Below are positions 1 through 5,684 of a DNA stretch of 7,233 nucleotides, piece after piece. A program made the position numbers and the translations under genes. Source of the DNA: Euryarchaeota archaeon UBA258 (GTDB lineage Archaea; Thermoplasmatota; Poseidoniia; Poseidoniales; Poseidoniaceae); the NCBI GenBank assembly GCA_002502605.1, contig DAPR01000002.1, positions 1 through 7,233 on the forward strand, read 5' to 3'. Positions within the stretch are counted from its first letter, which is position 1, and each line of letters starts with the position of its first letter. The notes beneath the pieces are model-generated. The model ran no database searches. It was given only the letters and a program-made list of their open reading frames with translations, and was not told the DNA's origin.

Positions 1-107
1 CAAATCCCTCTGCTCCCACCTTCAACGACAAATAGCGTTCAGCATGCCGTTTAGCAAAGAATCCTCAATACCATATCTTGATGATGCATGGGCAACACCG
101 ACACATT

Positions 108-113
108 GAGGGA
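108..113 (+). promoter_or_regulatory. Shine-Dalgarno-like site for the subtilase gene
   Basis: GAGGGA lies five bases before the ATG at 119 and resembles part of the GGAGGTGA consensus. It supports that start codon. Other genes in the window have weaker or no such sites, so this gene may be better initiated than its neighbours. Confidence 0.45.
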
Positions 114-118
114 AGTCC

Positions 119-2323
119 ATGCGTCGCATCATCGCCTTTGCTTTGTTCGCACTCTTGATGGGTCCATTGACCGGTTCATTGACTCACGTTGACGGTCAAG
201 ACCGCGGCGATTGGGTCTCCTATGACGGCTATGGCGTGGTATGGATGCCGTATGAATCAACAACAGATGTTCCCAACCAAATCGACCCTGTTTGGGTTGA
301 GGACTCAACGCCATGGTGGGAGCGAACGGTGCTCGATGCTGATCGCAATGGAATCCATGACTCCATCCAACGCTCAACCGGAACCACTGGCATTGGTCTT
401 TCCTACGGGGTCGATGTCAATGAAGCGCATCTCTCTGCTCTGTACGAACTCAATCTTAGTGTGGTCGAGGTCATCGAGTCTGTTGATGCTGTGCTCTTGG
501 GTCAGATTGATGTGGCATTGGCACCAACGCTTGCCGTGCTTGAAGATGTAGTGATGGTCGAGCATTATGGCTCAGTCGTTTTCTACGGGGATGTTCAAAC
601 ACCCGCAGTCAAAGCAAGCAATTCTTCTGTTTACCCAAAGGGTGCATGGGACTTGGGTGTCAGCGGTGCTGGAATCAACATCGCAATGGTCGATACCGGT
701 GTCGATAACGAACACCCCGGGCTCAATGAAAAATTTGTCGCAGGCTATGACGCAGTGTGTTACACGCCTTCGGATCCAATTTGCATCGCTGCTGGCGGTG
801 GATTGCGTGAAACCGATGGTACGTTTGACCCTGATGACGGGAACCAACACGGTACAGCTTGCATGGGTATGGCTGCTGCAACAGGAATCGATGCCAACGG
901 TGAGCAAACTGGATTCTATGGTTCTGCACCTGACGCAACACTGGTTGATGTTCGAATTGGTACGGACGCAGGCGCCGGGCCTTTCGAAAACTATGTTCTC
1001 GAGCAAGAATTCTATGAATCGGCAATGAACGGTCTTCAATGGATCATTGACAACAAGGATACGCAATGGGTGGATGCTGCTGATGAGTCTGAGTACGGCA
1101 TCGACATCATTTCCCTCTCTTGGGGCATCACTTCGCACGAAGGCGGTGGCTCTGATGGTGAAGACATGCACAGCCGGATTCTCAACGAAGCAATGGAAGC
1201 AGGCATCGTGGTCAGTGTTGCAGCAGGAAACGATGGTCCAGATAATGACGGTCTCTCCGGCATGGGTTCCTCTAACTTGGCAATCACCGTCGGTGCAACA
1301 GACGACGTCAACACGGTCAACCGTGACGACGATACCATCGCTGGTTATTCCTCGAGAGGACCTCGACGGGACAATGGGGACAGCAATCCTCTCAACGAAC
1401 TCAAACCTGAAGTTACCGCACCAGGAACCAACATCATCCAAGCTGAAGGGTGTGTGAGTTCCGGAGGATGCAACAATTTCCTCGGTGGCGATGCGGCAGA
1501 CAACGGCTACACTGGCCGAGGTTCTGGCACCTCCTACGCAACACCTGCAGTCACCGGCATCATCGCTCTGATGCTTGAGGCAAATCCAGATCTTTCCCCG
1601 GCGGAAGTCAAAGAAATTCTCAAACTCACCGCTGAACGCAAAGGCGAGCCAACTCAGCCGGACGTCGACCCGTTTTGGAACCGTGACTTTGGTTGGGGCA
1701 TGGCCGACGCCCTTGCTGCGACAGAGATGTCATTTTACCTCAAGGACTCAGGTCTTACCGGTCTCATTGATGTCTCCACACAGGTGCACATCATGGCGCA
1801 AGGTATGGACAACACCTCCGGGCTGTATGTCGTTGAAGGCGAAGCTTGGGGTCAGGCAGGAAGCGTCAGTGCTGTGGAGTTCCGTTTGGGTGATGGTCCA
1901 TGGCAAAGCGCTGCTTTCAATGAATCGAGTGGCGAGTTGGGTGCATTGCAACGGTTCTCTTGGACCATTGGATTGGATCTTGACGCCCTTGCGAAAGGCA
2001 ACCAAACGCTCGAATTGCGCGCCCTCAACTCCGAAGGTGTGCAATCCCTACCGGTGATGGCCACAGTGATGGGAACTGGCCAATCGGTTGATGGTGCCGA
2101 TGGTTGGTCCATTGGAGAATACCTCGGCCTCCCGCTTGTGTTGATCGCAGTATCAGCCATCCTCTTGATTTGGACTTCCCGAATTGATCCACCTCTCTCT
2201 GTTGTGTCTCTTGATTCCAATGAATCCATCGATGCCGTGTTGGCAGCGGATGCAGACATTGCTTCTGTGGTTGATGCTGAGTTGGTTGAGGACGAACGCA
2301 AGTATTCAGATACGCGTACTTGA
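119..2323 (+). CDS. Secreted, membrane-anchored subtilisin-like serine protease (peptidase family S8)
   Basis: Predicted extracellular endopeptidase of 734 residues held on the cell surface. Visible: an N-terminal signal peptide (Met-Arg-Arg then a hydrophobic core, about residues 4-22); a DxDxNGxxD calcium-type loop at 73-81; a probable I9-like inhibitory propeptide at about 88-155, assigned from its beta/helix pattern only; and the catalytic domain at about 170-540. Catalytic residues are Asp192 (in MVDTGVD), His244 (in NQHGTA), oxyanion Asn371 (in AAGNDG) and Ser472 (in GSGTSYATP), all intact. Cys214/Cys222 and Cys445/Cys451 could form disulfides. Residues 550-655 look like a bacterial-type Ig module. 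A single transmembrane helix (about 669-685) is followed by Arg688 and a roughly 46-residue acidic tail. Five N-x-S/T sequons (N112, N168, N565, N601, N628) lie on the outer side. The ATG at 119 is supported by the signal peptide and by GAGGGA at 108-113, five bases upstream. The S8 assignment is firm; the substrate is unknown. Confidence 0.95.
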   Translation: MRRIIAFALFALLMGPLTGSLTHVDGQDRGDWVSYDGYGVVWMPYESTTDVPNQIDPVWVEDSTPWWERTVLDADRNGIHDSIQRSTGTTGIGLSYGVDVNEAHLSALYELNLSVVEVIESVDAVLLGQIDVALAPTLAVLEDVVMVEHYGSVVFYGDVQTPAVKASNSSVYPKGAWDLGVSGAGINIAMVDTGVDNEHPGLNEKFVAGYDAVCYTPSDPICIAAGGGLRETDGTFDPDDGNQHGTACMGMAAATGIDANGEQTGFYGSAPDATLVDVRIGTDAGAGPFENYVLEQEFYESAMNGLQWIIDNKDTQWVDAADESEYGIDIISLSWGITSHEGGGSDGEDMHSRILNEAMEAGIVVSVAAGNDGPDNDGLSGMGSSNLAITVGATDDVNTVNRDDDTIAGYSSRGPRRDNGDSNPLNELKPEVTAPGTNIIQAEGCVSSGGCNNFLGGDAADNGYTGRGSGTSYATPAVTGIIALMLEANPDLSPAEVKEILKLTAERKGEPTQPDVDPFWNRDFGWGMADALAATEMSFYLKDSGLTGLIDVSTQVHIMAQGMDNTSGLYVVEGEAWGQAGSVSAVEFRLGDGPWQSAAFNESSGELGALQRFSWTIGLDLDALAKGNQTLELRALNSEGVQSLPVMATVMGTGQSVDGADGWSIGEYLGLPLVLIAVSAILLIWTSRIDPPLSVVSLDSNESIDAVLAADADIASVVDAELVEDERKYSDTRT

Positions 2324-2392
2324 CCTTGAAGTCATTCGTACTGTGTGGTCTAGCACCCTCGCCTTCAAAAGTCAAGCAGGCAACGCCAAGCC

Positions 2393-3544
2393 ATGGGCGA
2401 CTTCAGCGACCGAGCGTTGGGCATTCAACCGACAGGCGTCCGCAAAATGTTTGACCTCGCTGGTGACGACGTCATCTCTTTTGGTCTGGGTGAACCAGAC
2501 TTTCAACCACCTGCGATTGCTATTGAGGCGTTTCATCAAGCCATGCTCGATGGTAAAAACAAGTACACGACGACCGCTGGATTGCCAGCACTTCGTGCCA
2601 AGATTGCAGAGTCTTGGGCGACGTACCAAACGGGCTTGGATGAATCAAATGTCTGCATCACGATGTCCGGTACAAACGCTCTACTGAATCTGTTTCTCAC
2701 CCTCGTTAATCCCGGCGACAATGTCCTTTTGCCTGAGCCTTATTTCCCACTGTACGGTCCAGATGTATCGATTGCTGGGGGCGATGCAACCTATTATCCA
2801 TGTTTGTTTGAGAATGAATTTATCCCTCAAGTCAGCGATCTGGAGGACTTGGTCGACGAGCGTACCGTGGCGATTTTATACAATTTCCCGAGCAACCCCA
2901 CAGGTGGAACGCTCGACACCACTCAGCGCGACGAATTGCTGGCTTTTGCAAAAAAGCATGATCTATGGATCATCAGCGATGAAGTCTATGATCGAATTGT
3001 CTTCGACGGACCACACGTCTCGTTCTTAGGCGCAGGGTACGACAAGGTTCTCGTGGTCAATTCATTCTCCAAGACCTTCGCAATGACCGGTTGGCGGATG
3101 GGCTACATCCTTTCATCTCATGCACAAGCAATGCAACAAGTCATCAAAATGCAGTATTACATTGCCGCCTGCTCGAACGATGCAATGCAGCACGCAATCT
3201 TAGCTACGATTGAGCAAGCGAGTGATTACCCCGATATGGTGGCTGCAGAATTCAAACAACGGCGTGATTTGATTGTCAACCGACTCAATTCCATGCCGGG
3301 CGTGGAATGCCACAAACCACAAGGGGCCATCTATGTCTTTCCAAAGGTCACTGTGCCGGGAATGAACTCACAAGATTTGGCCATGGAATTGCTCAAAGAT
3401 GGAGTGTTGTGCTCACCAGGCTCAGCTTTTGGCCCCTCAGGAGAAGGGCACCTCCGCTTTGCATACACCATTAGCCAAGAGGACATCACTCGAGGCATGG
3501 ACAAAGTTGAAACAACGCTCAATCGATTATTGGGTATGGATTAA
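2393..3544 (+). CDS. PLP-dependent class I/II aminotransferase (aspartate/aromatic aminotransferase-like)
   Basis: Cytosolic enzyme of 383 residues that transfers an amino group between an amino acid and a 2-oxo acid, usually 2-oxoglutarate. The full fold-type I signature is present: Lys57-Tyr58 near the N-terminus, Asn168 in SNPTGG, Asp196 and Tyr199 in SDEVYD, the PLP Schiff-base lysine Lys227 in NSFSKTFAMTGWRMGY, phosphate-binding Arg235, and Arg355 in LRFAY for the substrate carboxylate. Spacings match E. coli AspC (N194-D222 and N168-D196 both 28; K258-R266 and K227-R235 both 8). Length and motif style fit the I-gamma subgroup of AspB-like enzymes. Substrate choice (aspartate, aromatic, alanine or branched-chain) cannot be read from the motifs, so no symbol is given. 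The ATG at 2393 gives the usual short N-terminus (RALGIQPTGVRKMFDLA), but only a weak ribosome-binding site precedes it. The gene starts 69 bases after the protease and ends directly against the next start codon. Confidence 0.95.
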   Translation: MGDFSDRALGIQPTGVRKMFDLAGDDVISFGLGEPDFQPPAIAIEAFHQAMLDGKNKYTTTAGLPALRAKIAESWATYQTGLDESNVCITMSGTNALLNLFLTLVNPGDNVLLPEPYFPLYGPDVSIAGGDATYYPCLFENEFIPQVSDLEDLVDERTVAILYNFPSNPTGGTLDTTQRDELLAFAKKHDLWIISDEVYDRIVFDGPHVSFLGAGYDKVLVVNSFSKTFAMTGWRMGYILSSHAQAMQQVIKMQYYIAACSNDAMQHAILATIEQASDYPDMVAAEFKQRRDLIVNRLNSMPGVECHKPQGAIYVFPKVTVPGMNSQDLAMELLKDGVLCSPGSAFGPSGEGHLRFAYTISQEDITRGMDKVETTLNRLLGMD

Positions 3545-4138
3545 GTGGGTGGAATGCTCGTGCTCGATAACTTTCTCTTGTTCTTTTTTGGTGCATTGAT
3601 TGGTCATGTTGTCCCTCGGTTTCCCGTTCTCCTCATGAGCCGAGGGCGTGGCTTCAATGTTCATTTTCCACCTCATCCTGAAGCCATGCCATTGGGCCCT
3701 CATCTCAATCAACGAATCTTGCATTTGAGGACGTTTTACTGGCTGAGTTTAGTGGTGGTGGTCGTGCCACTGACAGTCGGCCTTGCTTCTGTACGTTGGG
3801 GCAACGCTGCGTTTGGATTTGGGTTGTGGCTTGCTGGAGGTTGGCTTGTGATCAATCGCCTCCAATCGTTCATTGGCGGACCAAAACCACCGTGGACAAT
3901 GGGCATGGCTGAGCAACTTCAAACGGTCATGAACCGCAGTTCAAGCGATGCTGCATGTTGCGCATGGCCGGTCCCAGTTTGGGGCATCACAGAGGTCCGT
4001 TGTTCCAATTGCGATGCTCGATTGTTGAGGCTAGCACGTCCAGACCTTGGCAGGAGGCGCACAGATGGAAGAATCATGGGTCTATTACGGCTTCTCATCA
4101 GCGACGGCTATCCTTTGGTGAGTTCTGAGGAAGAGTGA
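3545..4138 (+). CDS. Small membrane protein with C-terminal zinc-ribbon-like cysteine cluster, function unknown
   Basis: Not recognised as a named family. The 197-residue product has three hydrophobic segments, at about residues 9-30, 66-82 and 88-105, so it should sit in the cytoplasmic membrane. The loop between the first two is rich in Pro and His (HFPPHPE). After the third helix comes a soluble region with Cys138-Cys139, then Cys153 and Cys156 (CSNC), a spacing that suits a small zinc-ribbon or treble-clef knuckle, and then an Arg/Leu-rich stretch and an acidic end (SSEEE). Two starts are possible: GTG at 3545, which follows the aminotransferase TAA at 3542-3544 with no gap, or ATG at 3554 (codon 4). 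The abutment suggests translational coupling with the aminotransferase. The N-terminal helix ending in Arg-Phe-Pro loosely recalls prepilin peptidases, but no catalytic aspartates of that family are present. Confidence 0.8.
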   Translation: MGGMLVLDNFLLFFFGALIGHVVPRFPVLLMSRGRGFNVHFPPHPEAMPLGPHLNQRILHLRTFYWLSLVVVVVPLTVGLASVRWGNAAFGFGLWLAGGWLVINRLQSFIGGPKPPWTMGMAEQLQTVMNRSSSDAACCAWPVPVWGITEVRCSNCDARLLRLARPDLGRRRTDGRIMGLLRLLISDGYPLVSSEEE

Positions 4139-4153
4139 CAGCGGCGCACCAAT

Positions 4154-5581
4154 TTGTGCTTCGAAACGCCTTCTTCCACTTCTGTCAAGGGGGCAATCTT
4201 TGAGGTGTGGTTGAACCCACGAAGGGCCATGGGGGGGGAATCAACAAAGTCAATTTCAGGACTCATTTGGCTCACCCTGCGTGCAGTAGGTCAAGTTCTC
4301 ATCACCCCCTTTTTGGCCTTCATGGTCACTTACTTTTTCGATTTTCAATTTGATAGTTCTGGGTTTGATTTAGATTTCCGAAGAGAAATGCTTCCATGGA
4401 TTTTCACCGCCTCTTTGGTCTACGCAATGCTTGCATTGCTTCTTGCTCTTTACTTCGGGGGCGGCTTTCGTCCGTTGGGTGTGATTGAACGGGGTGGCTG
4501 GTTGGCTGTTCTCCGGCTCTCCAACCGCAAAGGCGATGCAGACCTGCGGAGGGAAACGCGCAGGAAATATGCAACTTCAGCTCATGGTCGACTTTCCCTT
4601 TTGGTCCATGAACGACACATGGCTGGCCATAGGATCACATCCACACACGGAGGCTTGGTGATTTTGGCCATTCCATTCCAAATTCTTCTGGCAACGGTCC
4701 CTCTCGCTCTTGTTTTAGCAGTCCCAGACACGATTATCCGAGAAGACCGCCGTTTGGAAATGGCGCTTTTGGTCTACCTTGGTTGCTTTGTCGTGTCAAT
4801 GAAAACTTTCCCTAGGCTCGCTCGTAAGTACATTGGCCTTGCCACCTTCACTCGTCGATGGCTTGGGACCATGGGGACCGTGTCAAAATTAACACCGTTT
4901 TTGGTGCTGTTCCTGCTTGGGCGTGTTGCTAACATCGCCGTGCTTGGCTCGATGGGCGACGACATCAGCCTAAGCATAAGGGTCGAAAAAGAACTGTTTG
5001 AAACTTCATTTGCGATTCGATCAATTCCTGAAACTTCCTTTGTGGTGTTGTTGACTGCGCTTGCCGTGATGCCGCTCGCTGCGTTCACGACACTCGCTGC
5101 CCTACAAGCTGGAACAGACCCACCAAATTGGATCTATGAATACAACCAAGCTTATGTTCCAGTTGAACCAAAGCCAGTCAACGAGAATAGATCTATGATT
5201 GCGAAGGGGGCGGTTGTTGCAGCAGGTGCATTGACCACAGCGGCGACTGTTGCAGCAACAACGGCCGCAACAACCGCAGCAGCTCAAACTTCAACCGCCT
5301 TACACGGTCTTGCTGGACTTGGGGGGGCCTCCCAATTGACCCAAGTTCCCTCGGCAGTTCAGCAGGTTCAACAGGTCCGTCAGGTGGCAGATCATGTTCC
5401 AATCGATGCCGTTCAAGAACATGCCTCAATCGAAAGTTTGGCCCGTTCTGTGGAGGTTGCTCAGGATGCGACTGAATTCAAAGATTCTGCACAGATGGAA
5501 CTTGCAGAAAAGGCATTGCGCACCTCGCGAACACCTGCTTTTGACGAACCAGCCATCACCGGTTTTCGGAAGCGTGAGTGA
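4154..5581 (+). CDS. Polytopic membrane protein with Ala/Thr-rich C-terminal region, function unknown (possibly Yip1-like N-terminus)
   Basis: Up to 475 residues with about six hydrophobic segments, at roughly 36-62, 80-104, 167-191, 201-217, 244-266 and 292-318. A basic loop (about 121-160) lies between helices 2 and 3. The N-terminal IFEVWLNPRRAM just before the first helix resembles the short Pro-containing motif that opens many Yip1-type membrane domains; this is a weak hint only. The C-terminal part (about 353-475) is not a normal membrane domain: an Ala/Thr-rich low-complexity run (353-393), a VQQVQQVRQV repeat (402-411) and a charged tail that may be helical. The start is uncertain. 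TTG at 4154 keeps the whole motif; in-frame alternatives are GTG at 4205 (codon 18) and ATG at 4229 (codon 26). The gene begins 15 bases after the previous stop and lies in the same frame as that gene. It contains a G8 run (4231-4238) and a G7 run (5321-5327). Probably co-transcribed with the two genes upstream. Confidence 0.8.
   Translation: MCFETPSSTSVKGAIFEVWLNPRRAMGGESTKSISGLIWLTLRAVGQVLITPFLAFMVTYFFDFQFDSSGFDLDFRREMLPWIFTASLVYAMLALLLALYFGGGFRPLGVIERGGWLAVLRLSNRKGDADLRRETRRKYATSAHGRLSLLVHERHMAGHRITSTHGGLVILAIPFQILLATVPLALVLAVPDTIIREDRRLEMALLVYLGCFVVSMKTFPRLARKYIGLATFTRRWLGTMGTVSKLTPFLVLFLLGRVANIAVLGSMGDDISLSIRVEKELFETSFAIRSIPETSFVVLLTALAVMPLAAFTTLAALQAGTDPPNWIYEYNQAYVPVEPKPVNENRSMIAKGAVVAAGALTTAATVAATTAATTAAAQTSTALHGLAGLGGASQLTQVPSAVQQVQQVRQVADHVPIDAVQEHASIESLARSVEVAQDATEFKDSAQMELAEKALRTSRTPAFDEPAITGFRKRE
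5210..5332 (+). repeat. Low-complexity Ala/Thr-coding segment
   Basis: Within the polytopic membrane protein, codons 353-393 encode almost only Ala, Thr, Val and Gly, built from near-repeats of GCAACAAC and GCAGCA. It probably forms a flexible or helical linker between the membrane domain and the tail, or an extra hydrophobic helix. Such tracts can vary in length between strains. Confidence 0.6.
5357..5383 (+). repeat. Three 9-base tandem units coding VQQ-VQQ-VRQ
   Basis: GTTCAGCAG, GTTCAACAG and GTCCGTCAG follow one another in frame. The second differs from the first at one wobble base; the third is more diverged. The product has Val every third residue, which hints at a short helical or coiled segment in the C-terminal tail of the membrane protein. 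Confidence 0.55.
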
Positions 5582-5614
5582 TTCAAACAATCTCTGAAAA
5601 CCATCAATTTCCAC

Positions 5615-5631
5615 TGACCCCTACGGGGTCA
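5615..5631. other. Perfect 7-bp inverted repeat with 3-base loop
   Basis: TGACCCC-TAC-GGGGTCA lies 33 bases after the stop codon of the membrane protein and 14 bases before a TATA-like element of the next gene. As RNA it would form a compact GC-rich hairpin. No T-run follows, which argues against a typical archaeal terminator. As DNA it could be a dimer-binding operator for the downstream promoter. Which of these applies cannot be decided from the sequence. Confidence 0.5.
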
Positions 5632-5645
5632 TCGAACGGCCATGA

Positions 5646-5653
5646 CTATATGC
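5646..5653 (+). promoter_or_regulatory. Candidate TATA box for the large surface-protein gene
   Basis: CTATATGC is the most TATA-like string in the 103-base gap and lies about 32-39 bases before the ATG at 5685. With the usual archaeal spacing of 25-30 bases, transcription would start around 5673-5680, giving a very short leader. The upstream BRE position is not clearly purine-rich, so support is moderate at best. Confidence 0.35.
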
Positions 5654-5684
5654 AACATGATGCTCCGATGATGCGTTGGTGCTT

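Noticed and set aside
66..78. CCATATC as a TATA box for the protease gene
   Set aside because: Weak match, more than 40 bases before the ATG, and not clearly better than other AT-containing strings nearby.
2..109. Open + strand frame entering from the left edge and ending at TGA 107-109, possibly the tail of an upstream gene
   Set aside because: Only 35 codons are visible and two other frames also read in from the edge before stopping (at 35 and 54), so none can be chosen. No minus-strand frame with a credible start crosses this stretch either.
567..1028. 153-codon + strand frame overlapping the protease gene
   Set aside because: It runs through the catalytic Asp and His region in another frame; the product has no recognisable motif.
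572..1441. 289-codon open frame on the minus strand opposite the protease
   Set aside because: It lies wholly inside a firmly identified S8 gene, its product is unusually rich in Cys, Val and Arg with no domain pattern, and such antisense frames arise from the codon use of the sense gene.
1852..2301. 149-codon minus-strand frame
   Set aside because: Opposite the Ig-like and anchor region of the protease; Ser/Arg/Pro-rich shadow translation without domain features.
3545..4138. Prepilin peptidase identity for the small membrane protein
   Set aside because: Only the first helix and following Arg-Phe-Pro look alike; the catalytic aspartates and GxGD-type motif are missing and the cysteines are at the wrong end.
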